From Cryptomeria japonica (Eukaryota; Streptophyta; Pinopsida; Cupressales; Cupressaceae), in the NCBI RefSeq assembly GCF_030272615.1, contig NC_081409.1, positions 475,614,073-475,678,072 of the forward strand: a stretch of 64,000 bases of DNA, given 5' to 3'. Both the position numbers and the translations under genes were made by a program. The notes under the pieces were generated by a model. The model saw only the letters and a program-made list of their open reading frames with translations. It did not search any database and was not told the origin of the DNA. Within the stretch, counting starts at the first letter, position 1. The number at the start of each line of letters is the position of its first letter. Of this stretch, positions 36,480 to 48,204 are shown in pieces.

Positions 36480-37734
36480 TTGCAATAAAACCCAGAGTTC
36501 ATTTTGAATATTTGATTAAGACAAAAAAAACTGCAATGAAAAAAAATACCTGTCATGATGATTTTTTTGTTATAACGGAATAGAATATATAATAGAATTA
36601 AGGACAACCAATGTAGAAATTTTTTTTTAGATCTAGCTTTTTATTTCCTTTATCTTGTTGTTGATAAGACGAGGAATAGTACAAGATTAGGCATAATCTA
36701 CTTCACTTTTGTAATTTTGACTGAAGAATAATAATTTCAATTTCAATTACTAGAATATTCTTACTTTTTTCTCTTAATTATTTTGCATTAAAATAAAGTA
36801 AATAAAAATGAGAAGTAAGTGAACATAACCCATTAACTGATTAATATATCAGTTATTCTAATATTGAAAATTAAGGTTATTTTGAAAGTGAACCTTTCTC
36901 AATCACTTGAAATTATTCAAAATTTTCATATTTGGTTGTTAATTAGATATTCTGTCGAATGATTTTTTTCTTTCCGAAAAAATGGATGTGTAAGTCTAAA
37001 TTCTAGATGGAATTATTTTTCTTTTCTCTTTAATAGCATAATTCGATTATGATGTACCAAACATTCTTATATTAATGTACTAGATATTTTACTTTGGTCA
37101 TTCTACTAGTGGAAAATAGATTGGAATTGAGATATCAAAAAAGATAAGAAAAGGTAAATGGTAAACAAATGAACTGTTCATTTTTCATTATACTCAAATA
37201 GTATCCCTTTTTTTACTTATAAATTGAATAAAGGGAAAGGAATGAATAGAGTTATTTCCTCTAGCTCTATGAGTTATAAATAATATTTATTCTTATTTAT
37301 TCGTAGAAATAATGTAGTAGTAAAAAACATAGAGATTCATAAAGTATTTAGAAATGTTACTATGAGTAAGGTTTAAGACGTAATAATATTCAATACAATA
37401 GATATTGTGAATAATCTCTAGTGAAGAGTAGGGAGGAACAAAAGATAACTTGTTTTTTCAGCATTCTGTTGATATTTATTACATTCAGAAGATAATTTTG
37501 GGAAAAGAAAAAATGGAATAGAAACAAATTTGGATTATCATGCATTTACTTAAATTGTATTAGCTCGGTTTAACTGAATAAAATCTGTGCCAATAAGGAA
37601 TCTTCAAAACGTGATTTATTGAAAAGGATGATGGATGAAAAATTGTTCATAAATATACAAAACATCGTATACCCTTTGATTCTATCAAATAGGGTGCTCG
37701 GAAAAGGCTGGAATAGTTAAATAAGAGGATTACT

Positions 37735-38766
37735 ATGACTATAGCCCTTAGAAAGTCTTCCAAAGAGGAACAAACTTTATTTGATATTATGGATTACTGT
37801 CTACACAGAGACCGTTTTGTTTTTGTGGGTTGGTCTAGTCTATTGCTTTTTCCTTGTGCTTATTTTGCGCTAAGCGCATGGTTCACAAGTACAACTTTTG
37901 TGACTTCGTGGTATACTCATGGATTGGCCCGTTCCTATTTGGAAGGTTGTAATTTTTAACTGTTGCAGTTTCTACGCCTACTAATAGTTTAGCACATTCT
38001 TCGTTGCTATTGTGGGGTCCTAAAGCACAAGGATATTTTACTCGTTGGTGTCAATTAGGTGGTCTATGGACTTTTTTTTCTCTTCATGGTGCTTTTGGTC
38101 TAATAGGCTTCATGCTACGCCAATTTGAACTTGCTCGATCTGTACAATTACGACCTTATAATGCAATTGTGTTCTTTGCTCTGATTGTTGTTTTCGTTTC
38201 CGTATTCTTGATCTATCCATTAGGCCACTCTGGTTGGTTTTTTGTGCCTAGTTTCGACGTAGCAGCTATTTTCTGATTTATCTTTTTTCAAGGTTTTCAT
38301 AATTGGATCTTGAATCCATTTCATATGATGGGAATTGTCAGAGTATTGGGTGTTGCTCTTCTATGTGTTATTCACAGTGCTACCGTGGAAAATAATTTAT
38401 TTGAAGACGGTGATGATGCAAATACATTTCATGCTTTTAACCCAGCTCAAGCCGAAGAGACTTATTCTATGGTCACTGTGAACTGTTTCTAGTCTCAAAT
38501 TTTTGGGGTTGCTTTTTCCAATAAATGTTGGTTACATTTATTTGTGTCGGTGACCAGTTTATGGATGAGCGCCATTGGAGTAGTTGGCCTAGCTCTAAAC
38601 TTACGTGCTTATGATTTTGTTTCTCAGGAGATTCGTGCAATAGAAGATCCTGAATTTGAGACTTTTTATATAAAAAATATTGTTTTGAACAAAGGTATTC
38701 ATGCTTGGATGGCGGCTCAGGATCAGCCTCATGGAAACCTTATATTCCCTAAGGAGGTTCTACCCC
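37735..38766 (+). pseudogene. psbD: plastid photosystem II D2 protein pseudogene
   Basis: It starts at ATG 37735 ([12 protein letters not shown]) and covers nearly the full 353-residue D2 protein, the reaction-centre subunit of photosystem II. Recognisable segments include [61 protein letters not shown] and [15 protein letters not shown]. Frameshifts lie near 37955 and 38540, and stops near 38275 (Arg codon to TGA) and 38490 (Trp codon to TAG). Most amino-acid changes (Arg to His or Cys, Gly to Asp or Ser, Ala to Val) imply C-to-T or G-to-A. The last residues are lost at a junction with rpoC1. Confidence 0.95.
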
Positions 38767-39497
38767 ATCAGATATCATAAGTCCACAAGCCTTTTATAGC
38801 TTCTTCTATTTCTCGATTAAAATGAATGCGACCAGCGGTTGTTCGAATGTATTTATTAAGTATTTCCCCCACTCTACCTTTTCTTTTTCAAAAATGATCA
38901 TAGATTTCATAGAAGGTACCTAAACATTCATATCGAACTTCGATAGGAAGTTCTCGATTTACTAAATTAATAATAGAGGTATCTATCTCTCTCCCCCATC
39001 AGAACCATAAAGGACTATTTAAATCAATTTGTTTTTGTTCATAAGCTTTAAGCACATCATCATAGCTATAAAATGAAAGTGAGATGATCTTCTTTTTCGA
39101 GCTATTTGGATGGTATCTATTTTCATAAATACCCTAGTTTTTTTTAAGAGTTTATCTATAAAGTCCTAGAGGCATATCTTGAGTCAGTACACAAATAGGA
39201 TCTCCTGTGGTTGGAGAGATAAAATTGAGATGAGAAAACATAAGTAAATGAGCTTCTACTTGAGCTTCCATAGATAAATTTATGTGGACAGCCACCTGAT
39301 CTTCATCAAAGTCTGCAATAAATCTTGCACAAACCAATGGGTGTAACCGAATGGCACGTTCATTTATTAAAACAGGTATAAATGCTTGTATTCCTAATCT
39401 GTGTAAGGTGGGTGCTTGATTTAACAATATGGGATGTTTTTGCATAATCTGTTTAAGTATATTCCATATAATAGGTCCCCTATCTCGAATTAATATA
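38767..39497 (-). pseudogene. rpoC1: plastid RNA polymerase beta' subunit, 3' part, pseudogene
   Basis: The minus strand from 39497 encodes the catalytic region and the C-terminus of rpoC1: [32 protein letters not shown], then [11 protein letters not shown] where NADFDGDQ(M/V)AVH is expected, so the metal-binding motif itself has a Gly-to-Glu change. Frameshifts and stops (for example WF*WG near 39000) precede EVRYECLGTFYEIYDHF and a C-terminus ending KGLWTYDI before the stop. The 5' part of the gene is absent, cut off by a microsatellite. Confidence 0.93.
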
Positions 39498-39536
39498 CAT
39501 GTGTGTGTGTGTGTGTATGTGTGTGTATATATATAT

Positions 39537-39623
<87 letters not shown>

Positions 39624-39630
39624 CATATAT

Positions 39631-39663
<33 letters not shown>

Positions 39664-40135
39664 TATATACATACATACATATATATGTATGTATGTATGT
39701 ATGTATATGTATATATGTATGTATATATATTATATGTATGTATATATATTATATGTATGTATATATATGTGTGTGTGTGTATGTATGTATGTATGTATGT
39801 ATGTACATATGTAAATGTATGTATGTATACATATATATCTATGCATATAAGTATATGCATATATGTACATATATGTATATATGTATGTATGTACGCATAT
39901 ACATACATACATACATACATATAAACACACACACATATATATGTATATATGTATATACATACACATATATTTATATACATACATATACACATATACATAT
40001 ATATATGCATATGTACACGTATATATATATGTATAATATATACATGATTATATGTAAATATATATATATGTGTGTGTGTGTGTGTGTATATACATACATA
40101 TGGATTTACATGTATTTACACACACACACACACAG

Positions 40136-40169
<34 letters not shown>

Positions 40170-40196
40170 ATGCACACACACACACACACATACATA
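39498..40196. repeat. compound CA / ATAC / TA microsatellite
   Basis: It opens with (TG)n, then an uninterrupted (CA) run of about 70 bp (39538-39609), then mixed (ATAC)n, (TATG)n and (TA)n blocks, and closes with (TG)n and (CA)n. It abuts the truncated 5' side of rpoC1. The composition is like the array at 32560-33113. All long ORFs in it are artefacts. Confidence 0.98.
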
Positions 40197-40199
40197 TTG

Positions 40200-41848
40200 T
40201 GTAGGCGGAAAAAAGCGAGACCGGTTGCCTAGGACCTAATCCCACTTTAGCCAACACATTAGGAATACGAAAGAGCCTAAGGAGATAGCTCACTTTGGCT
40301 ACTTCCTATGAGAAAGAGAGAGCCAAGGATTATCTCTTAGGGTTTCCATTCCTCTTGTTGTATGTGATGACAAAAATAGGGTTTGATTGATCAACTAGAC
40401 TACAATGAAGCATATATGAACTAAAATTGAACAAGCTTGCAGATCTGAAATAGAGATACTGAGAGCATAGAAGGGGGAGGAATTTGGATGTGTACCTGAT
40501 GCTAAAAAATTGAGCCAAACTGACCAGGACTAGGGTGCCACACCACTATCCCTGAGAACCTGACAGAAAGTTGCAACTGAGGGGATGCAATTCTGAGACC
40601 TTGAGCATGTACCCTATCAACAATCACTGATTTTGAGGGGGACCATAGAACCATGCCACTATCTTGGGTAGGACCAGGGCTCCATGCCCTTGTCCTTGAT
40701 AGTTTTGAGCAATATTGAGACTTTTGGGTGGTACTTGTGCCTTTTCCTGATCTGAAACTCCTTCTGAGTACCTGTTTCTGCACCTGCAACTGAAAAGAGA
40801 GGGTTTGGGTGGCTATATAGGTTTTTTCCTCAGTCAAACCCCTACGTTGGTGATTTCCACCTCCATAAATAGCCGATTTGTATAGTAAAATAGTGTGTGT
40901 AGGAATCTTGTGTGTGTGCAAGACCCTAAAATGAAAGCAAACAATCTAGAGCAACCCTAAAGAGTAAACCCTAATTACTTATAATTGACAAAGTAAATTC
41001 TCTAAAAAAATGATGCAAAGTGATCTAAAGAATGAATTTAAATATGTAAATTGATGTAATGAATCTTATGCAAAGACATGAAAATAACATGAAACCATAC
41101 CCAACCCCTAAGGGAGGGGTACAAGCCAATCGTCAATCGATGATCTCCTATTATTCTTCAATGTCTTCAAGGATCCTAATTTATGATGGATGCTTGATGA
41201 AATGTTCTTGAATGTTGTTGAAGACTCCACATAGTCTTCTCTTTCACTACATAGAAGGATCCTTGTGCTCCAAAAACCTGCTCTTAGATTCTTAGATTGA
41301 TCCCTTTAAATGAAGAAAAAGAACTCTTATGTATGAAACCCTAGATCTTAATTTCAACTTAATTTCATCTTTAGGTTGACCTAGGAATTCAATTTCCCAC
41401 CAATTTCTTGGGGTTAAGGATTATAATATAATAGAATTATGCTCCTGAAATTTTGGGCAAAATGTCGAAGTGCACATGGTCCAACCAACTTTTCACCAAA
41501 TTTTCAAGGTCATTATATATGATGATATTAGAGTGAATCCCAAAGTTACAGTGGATTTAGAGGTGTTTTGATATGCAAAATCGGGCCTTAAAGGTTGAAA
41601 TAGGACATAATTAGGGTTTATGATTTAATGATTTATAAGAAGAATAAAATAAAAAGGGGCACACTTAGGGTAAAGGGCCCAATTTTATGATGTATGAAGT
41701 GATGAAATAGGACTTTATATTTAATTTAATTAATTAATTAAATTCTTAAAGGGAAATTACAATGCAAGATGCAAACACACTAAGGCGGGTGCTAAGATAA
41801 GTGTGGAATTGTACCACCCTAGCAAGGGTGTACATTTACGAAACTACG
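40200..41848. other. gypsy element D-like noncoding DNA
   Basis: No gene is seen. Several phrases match element D. The segment 41441-41640 (gaaattttgggcaaaatg, then 'ccaaccaacttttc') resembles 62770-62950 in D's leader. 'cctcagtcaaaccc' near 40830 and the 'cca(t/c)gccactatc'-type stretch near 40540-40700 resemble D's LTR at 58110 and 58580. Their order differs from that in D, so this is a rearranged or related element rather than a simple copy. The minus-strand ORF at 40502-40921 has no family features. Confidence 0.5.
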
Positions 41849-41900
41849 TGTGTGTGTGTGTGTGCGCGCGCGCACATACATACATACATACATACATACA

Positions 41901-41932
<32 letters not shown>

Positions 41933-41982
41933 CATACATACATATATAAATACATACATATATACATACATATATACATTGC
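41849..41982. repeat. TG / CG / CATA microsatellite
   Basis: (TG)n is followed by GCGCGCGC and then about 14 copies of CATA with a (TATA)-containing tail. The TG-CG-CATA order repeats that of the left end of the array at 32560. Confidence 0.97.
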
Positions 41983-43100
41983 TGGTAAATAGATTTGTCA
42001 CTATATTTTGTCTCCAAAACCAACCCTGTTTGCCCAAAGGCCAGTAACAAATGTTCCAACAGCTAGAGAGAATGAATTGAAGCCACAATATTCCTCTTCT
42101 TTTGAGAGGGGAAGCTCCCTCATATTATGGGGGTTTTTGAGATTTTTGTGTAGTTTTAACCTAAAATTACATAAAGGAGAAAACATAAAACTAAATAGAT
42201 ATAAAAGGTAGAAACCCCAATGATAGACATACGAACATCAACTGAAATTTCTTAACTGGTAAAAAATTACAAAAGGAGTTTATAACATAATATGTTTAAC
42301 CATGGGATGATTATAAAGAAGAATGATAAATCTCAACGTACAAAGAGATAGGATACTCCAACACATTCAAACTAAGATACCAAAGGTTGCTTGCGTATCA
42401 TCACACTAGTTGCATAGATCGCATATGCATAAAAAGAATACCAATTTGACATACAAGAAATTGGTAACGACAACACATGAATACATTTAGAATATACAAA
42501 ATAAGATGCATTCTTCATTATCCTTTAGAAAATATACAAGTCCAAAATCCTTTCTATACATAGTGCAAATCAAAAAGTCATTAAAAGTTTCTATGAAAAT
42601 TTCTGCAGAGTTTCCCCTCTATAAAAGTCTCTCCTTTTACATTACAAAGAGCCTTGTATTTATAGGTTTTTCCTTGATAACTAATTTGTAACTACTTTCT
42701 AATCACCTAATAACTACCTTTGCAAATATGAAAAAAAATGAAATAAACTTTATTTTTCTTTTCACTTTTCTTGAATTTTGCACAAATAAAGCCTATTTTC
42801 TAACTTTATTACAAATAGGTGACATAAATCACTTTTATTACCCATGATTCTAAGGAAACAATAAAATAATGGTTCTAACGAAATAACTATTATGTCTTAT
42901 TTCAATCCGCAAATCATGCATTCTGACTGCATTTGCTTAGCACCTCTTTCCTCCATGAAAACCGATTATCATTCCCTTTTTCAAGTTTTTAATCGTAGAA
43001 ACTCCTCGTCCTTTGTATATTAATTTGTGAACCATTTGTTGACTAACATACATTCCTTTAACACCAATGTTTGAAGAGATTCCCACTTGTCGAAAATCAT
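41983..43100. other. no gene recognised
   Basis: AT-rich sequence with only short ORFs, none with family features. The right part (from about 42900) may include the decayed 3' end of the PPR pseudogene, but I could not find a convincing repeat there. Confidence 0.4.
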
Positions 43101-43199
43101 AACCATTATATTTTTATTGGCACCTTAAATGTCATTTACAACTCCTTTGAGCTAGTGCTTCACGATTTTCTTTTCATTAACATTTAGAAAGTTCTTCAT

Positions 43200-44081
43200 A
43201 ATTCATAACCTTTGTTTATATTTTTGGTAAACCATTATCAACTCTTCAATTTCCATTCCAACTTTGTGACACGACAAAGAAGTTGAATTATAGACTCGGT
43301 CACATATAGTTGTAAACATGGTCCTCTAAGTTCATTGCATGCAACTTGATGACATATATGGTGTGTCCTCTACATTCTTACACTTTGCATACATATGAAC
43401 AAAGGCATCTCAAATTATAATACTTCTTCCATTTTGCTTCGAGGTTCCCATGTCAACAAATAATGAATACACCCCTCCCCATTCACAACAAAGGTGATTG
43501 AATTGGTATCTTACAATGTTAGGATATATTCTAGAGTGCTTAATTAATTCAAATTTTGATAGCTTCCTAACAAAATACATATTGCGCACATTATGCAATC
43601 ATTTCCTTTCATTCTTTCCAATGAAATCCCTTTAAGACGTTATATCAAAGAGCTTAATTACATTGTCTACGATTTGTTCCAAAGTCCTCTTATTCGACAT
43701 GAGTTGGGAGGATGCAAGAGTTGTGGAATTCAACCTTTGTATGCACATCTATGGGAGTATTTCCAAGCATGATATTTGACAAAAACTCCCCAATAAAAAT
43801 GCTTTGATGGATATTCATACACTCTGGAATTCCCAAGGAGAATTATTTGCAAATATTATGATTCTTTTTTACACTTGTCAGTTGTATTTGGCTTTGGATT
43901 TTTTAAAGCCTTCACATCAAATTCATTATGTGTACATTATGTAGGTGGAATCTACATGATGATATCTCTTTTAGCAATCTGTATTTCCTTGAGGCATTTG
44001 TCACACATTTTATATGCTACCTCCTTCAATCATCGCATTCAATGAGACTACATTTCTGAAGCATTCTGTCAAGGTCGACCT
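43200..44081 (-). pseudogene. PPR pseudogene, 3' fragment
   Basis: Minus-strand translation gives PPR signatures in shifting frames: DAFVHMYAKCKNVEDTPY near 43380 (family form NALIDMYAKCGSIEDAR) and MNIHQSIFIGEFLSNIMLGN near 43790 (family form (I)HQ.II..GF.SN..LGNALI). PPR proteins of the PLS class bind organellar RNA and act in its editing or processing. Stops and frameshifts are frequent, so it is dead. The segment 43626-44081 is repeated at 47754-48204 on the far side of gypsy element C. This fragment is the downstream part of the gene that continues at 47754-48700 and 57362-57603. Confidence 0.7.
43626..44081. repeat. copy 1 of a ~450 bp direct repeat flanking element C
   Basis: Aligned by eye, it matches 47754-48204 from 'atccctttaaga' to 'gcattctgtcaa' with roughly 90% identity. 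Long identical runs include 'ttattcgacatgagttggga' and 'ttcaacctttgtatgcacat'. The right edge ends within about nine bases of the C 3' LTR (44082). To its left the similarity stops, as expected of one half of a target duplication. Confidence 0.88.
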
Positions 44082-44891
44082 TGATACAGCCATAACCAGT
44101 AAACCCTCAAAGAGAACTGATCAGCTTATGCAGCAAGAGTAACACAACAAAAGAAACAAGAAAACATAGCAAGATTACATAACAGATCATATATTGTCTT
44201 AGAACTTGCGGCAACCAACTGGTTATCATCATACAGTCATCATAGAACATCCAATAGTCAACTAATTATATGCAAGCTACAAGCCAGATACAATCCATCT
44301 GGAACTCTCAGAGTCAACCAAATCATTAATCATGAATCTAAATCTTTATTCTGATTCTACTTCCCCATATCCTACAAATTATTACATTATACCCTATATA
44401 TACCCTTTGAAACATATTTGGGTCAGCCACAAAGGATTACATTTACCAATGCAGGAAAATGAAATGTGTAACTAGGTCAGCCCTTAGAATGAAAGAAATT
44501 CCTTTGGAAAATAATAACCAAAAAGTGTGGATCAGCAGGAAGGTTGGCCACACACCAAAGAACATCAGAAAAGACCCCAAATAGATCCACATGCCAATAA
44601 ATCACTCTGGAAATGAAGGAAAACCAACCTGTAAGCTCAAGAACTATCCCAGAACCCAGAATTAGTCAACTGGGAGTGATAACTAGTCGAAAAAGAATCC
44701 AAATGGACTAAAAATGTGGAATTAAGCATATAAACCAGCCTAGAAACCAAAAATATGATCTGCAATGAAAAGAAAGCAAGTATCGGTAGGAACATAGAAA
44801 ACTGCACACTAAACAGAACAAGAACTAAATTGAAAGGAAATATTTTTGGTCGATGCAAGATTGCTCATAGACCGGGGATGCTCCTGCATCA
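44082..44891 (-). repeat. element C 3' LTR
   Basis: It matches 46968-47752 throughout. Shared phrases are 'cagtaaaccctcaaagag' near the low end, 'agtcatcatagaacatc' in the middle and 'tttttggtcgatgcaaga' near the high end. Confidence 0.92.
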
Positions 44892-45194
44892 GACACCCCA
44901 GGTAGAAAGAGATGCTCCATGAGAGGAAACTTGTGAACATCGAAAAGGATTTAGGATAAAGACCCCATGTTCATTTTTGATGCAAACATCTTCCTTATTT
45001 GCAAACCTCTTCTTTATCTCCTTTGGGACCTCCACCGAATACTCTAACCCCTAACTCTCTTTGTTTCTCTTCCTTTGTTTTAGATCTGCGCATTGTCTCT
45101 GCTTACTGCTCTCTTTCTTCTGCAACTCTGATTTGTTTTTGCCTCAAGACTTCATTCGGTTTGTCACCATAAGCTTTTTGTCATCTAGTTATAT

Positions 45195-46777
45195 CTATCC
45201 ATCAAGCTTATCTATCATATCCTTTTGTAAACCCATGCCATCTTCTGATATAACCTCTACAACTGGTTTCTTAGTACTACCACTTCTCTCGAGATTCAAG
45301 TTCTTCACCTCCTTCTCTTCCTCCTTCAAAGAAGTCAATGTGAACTTTTGCCCATCTTTCTCAATATTGATTCGGTTTCTTCTGCAGTCATAAATAGCTC
45401 CTCTATCAAATTGCCAAGGTCTTGCCAACAAGACATGACAAGCACTCATAGATACAATATCACACAAGACCTCATCCCCAAAAGGCCCAATATTAAAGTT
45501 CACCAAACACTACTCCTTTACTTCTAACTTTTGACCATCTTGTAACCAACTTACCTTGTAACGACAAGGGTGCTCAACCCTCTTCAATCCAAGCTTCACT
45601 ACCATCTCCTCAAATACCAAATTATCAGTGCTTCCACTATCCACAATAACCTTGCAACACTTACCACCTGATTTGCACAGTCCAAAAAAGACTCTTTCTT
45701 TGAGTAGGTCAGGTATCTTCATTGCTCTGCTCCATCATGGCTCTTCTGAACATGAGGGATTCTCCTTGTTTCGGTGCACAATTAGTTTTGGTAACTTCAC
45801 CTTCCAGTTCCTCATTTGCCACACAACTTCTTGTCATTCCCTACTTACATTCATAAAATCTATGTTCGGTTTCTCCACACTTGAAACATTTGCCAAGAAA
45901 TTCTTTGTTGGTACTGCCACTACCTTTTCTCTATGTTTTTTGTTCTGGTTCTTTACTCCACTTAGGTTTTGATTCTTCAACATTCTACTTTTTCATACTC
46001 ATCTACCCCTTGAATCTCTCCTTCCCTCTAGGTTTATTTGGTTGTCTTCTTCTCACCTTATCCTCAGCCTTCAAAGCATACCAGTAAGCTTCTTTAGTTG
46101 TGGAAACCCTCAACATACTCATCTCATCCTGAATGTTAAATGCAAGTCCATATATGACTCTCCACCTTCTCTCTATCCATCTCTCTATGTCCAAATCTAA
46201 TCATCACCTTGTAGAGTTCATCAATGTACTCTTTCACAGTCATGTTTCTCTATTTCAGGTTCAACTTTTTGAACAATTCCAACTCATAGTCTCCTAGTAT
46301 GAACTTGGCCTTCAATCTTGCAACCATCTGTCTCCACCAGGTGATCTTCATTTCACCATTCTCCACTTTGTCTCTCTACAATTATTTCCACCATAAGGTA
46401 GCATGTCCTTTCAACTTATTCTATGCCAACTGGACTCTCTACGGGTCACTGACATCCCCAAACTCAAAGTAATCCTCCAGCTCTCTGATCCAATCAATCA
46501 GATCCTCTGGATTCAGCGTTCCAAAAAAGTTTGAAACCTCCACTTTATGAACTTTATTCGCTTGTGCCACTGCTCTCAGGAATCTTTCATCTCTTCCGTC
46601 CTCTGGTCCTTCAGCCTCTTCTGCCTCAAGCCCTTCCCCATCTTCCTCATATTCATCGTCAGACTCTAGATTCCTTCGTAAACCAACCAATGCATTCTAG
46701 ATCTCGTTCCTCATCTTATTCTTGAAATCCTCCATCATCTTCTCTACCCTCCAGGGGTTCGTCCTTCTAGGTGCCAT
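45195..46777 (-). pseudogene. element C gag-protease pseudogene
   Basis: I chose the minus-strand ATG at 46777 (MAPRRTNPWRVEKMMEDF), about 190 bp after the primer site. A Glu-rich segment is followed by the gypsy Gag core KVEVSNFFGTLNPEDLIDWI (46560-46500) and a LKGHATLWW motif (near 46410). An intact zinc knuckle CFKCGETEHRFYEC lies at 45847-45888. An aspartic protease follows: VIVDSGSTDNLVFEEMV (near 45640) and CDIVSMSACHVLLARPWQFD (near 45440), with the catalytic DSG intact. Several stops interrupt the frame. After about 45195 only some 300 bp remain before the 3' LTR, and nothing there resembles reverse transcriptase. The protein types are those of plant Ty3/gypsy elements. Confidence 0.9.
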
Positions 46778-46951
46778 CTCCTATTTTGCCCCAGTGAACT
46801 GCCTCAACTCAATGATCTGACTACCGGTTTCAGTTGCCTCTCCTCGGTGATCTATTGAACACACGTGTATCCTGCCTCCAATTGGTGATATGTCCACCCA
46901 AAGTAATGCCTCAATATTCACAAATAACTCTTCTACCAACTAGTTCATAAC

Positions 46952-46967
46952 TAGCTCTAATACTAAT
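46952..46967 (-). other. element C primer-binding site
   Basis: Immediately after the 5' LTR the minus strand reads ATTAGTATTAGAGCTAG, which differs by two transitions from the initiator tRNA-Met site ATTGGTATCAGAGC. Confidence 0.8.
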
Positions 46968-47752
46968 TGATGCAACCATATTCAGTAAACCCTCAAAGAG
47001 AAATGACCAGCTTATGTAGCAAGAGTAACACAATGAAAGCAACGATAAAGCATAGCAAGATTATAGAAATAGGTCAAATGATTGTCTTAGAACCTCTGGT
47101 AACCAATCGGTTATCATCATGCAGTCATCATAGAACATCTGAGAGTCAACTGGTTACATGCAGGCTACAAGCTAGATACAATCCATCTAGAACTCTCAGA
47201 GTCAACCGGATCACTAATCATGAATCTAAATCTTTATTCTTATTTCTACTTCACCCTATCCTACAAATGATTACATAATACCCTATATATACCCTCTATA
47301 ACATATCTGGGTTGGCCACAAAGGATTACATTTACTAATGTAGGAAAATGAAAAGTGTAACTAGGTTGGCCCTAAGAATGAAAGAAATTCCTCAAATAAA
47401 TAATAACCAAGAAGTGTGGATCAATAGGAAGGTCGGCCACATGCCAAGAAACCACTCCAAAAATGAAGGAAAACCAACCAGTAATCTCAAGAACTATCTC
47501 AGAACCCAAAAATAGTCAAACTGGGAGAGATAACTAGCCGAAAAAGAATCCAAATGGACTGAAAATATGAAATTAAGCATATGAACCATCCTGGAAACTG
47601 AAAATAGGATTTTTAATGAATATCAAGCAACTATTGGCACCTAACAGCAGGAACACAGAAAACTACACACTGAACAAAACAAGAACTAAACTGAAAGGAA
47701 ATATTTTTGGTCGATGCAAGATAGCTCATAGATCGGGGATGCTCCTGCATCA
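46968..47752 (-). repeat. element C 5' LTR
   Basis: This is the direct repeat of 44082-44891. The high edge ends 'gctcctgcatca' at 47752, one base before the repeated PPR segment begins. Confidence 0.92.
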
Positions 47753-47753
47753 C

Positions 47754-48204
47754 ATCCCTTTAAGATGTTCTATCAAAGATATTAATTACATTGTCTATTA
47801 TTTGTTCCAAAGTCCTCTTATTCGACATGAGTTGGGAGAATGCAGGAGTTGTGGAATTCAACCTTTGTATGCACATCTACGGGAGTATTTCCAAGCATGA
47901 TATTTGACAAAAACTCCCTAATTAAAATACTTTGATGGACATTCATACACTTTTCTCATGGAGAATTATTTGCAAATATTATGGTTCTTTTTTACACCTG
48001 TCGATCGCATTTTGCGTTGGAGTTTCTAAAGCCTACACATCAAATTCATTTTGTGCATATTATGTAGGTGGAATCTACACGATGATATCTCTTTCAGAAA
48101 TTTGTATTTCCTTGAGGCATTTGTCACACATTTCATATACTACCTCCTTCAATCATCGCATTCAATGAGACTACATTTTCGAAGCATTCTGTCAAACAAG
48201 TCTT
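47754..48204. repeat. copy 2 of the ~450 bp direct repeat flanking element C
   Basis: It begins one base after the C 5' LTR ends and matches 43626-44081. To its right the PPR sequence continues without a partner. Confidence 0.88.

Larger units (their letters stand above)
33114..39497. other. nuclear insertion of plastid DNA (NUPT), three joined blocks
   Basis: Decayed plastid genes occupy the stretch: trnK 5' exon and rps16 (block 1, 33114 to about 35 kb), trnD-trnY-trnE-trnT-psbD (block 2, to about 38766) and the 3' part of rpoC1 (block 3, to 39497). All keep the relative strands they have in the usual large single-copy region, but rpoC1 should lie between blocks 1 and 2, so pieces were joined out of order or the donor plastome was rearranged. 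Every coding piece carries stops, and substitutions are mostly C-to-T or G-to-A. Intergenic DNA (33227-33899, 34924-35759, 36480-37734) shows no further gene I recognise. The insertion is bounded on both sides by microsatellites. Confidence 0.93.
44082..47752 (-). mobile_element. element C: internally deleted Ty3/gypsy retrotransposon
   Basis: Two direct LTRs (46968-47752 as 5' and 44082-44891 as 3', minus orientation; termini TGATGCAGG..and ..TGCATCA / TGTATCA) enclose only about 2.1 kb. The internal part encodes Gag and protease but no reverse transcriptase, RNase H or integrase, so it could move only with help. The 5' LTR is followed by a mutated initiator tRNA-Met primer site. Instead of a 5-bp duplication, the element is flanked by a directly repeated ~450 bp stretch of the PPR gene. 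The adjacent 5-mers (GACCT and CATCC) do not match. The LTRs look about 85-90% alike by eye. Confidence 0.88.

Noticed and set aside
37735-38780. A working psbD gene
   Set aside because: At least two frameshifts and two stops, a lost C-terminus and nuclear retroelement surroundings show a dead plastid copy.
39429-40293. ORFs of up to 267 codons in the second microsatellite
   Set aside because: Repeat artefact, in part fused by chance with the rpoC1 remnant.
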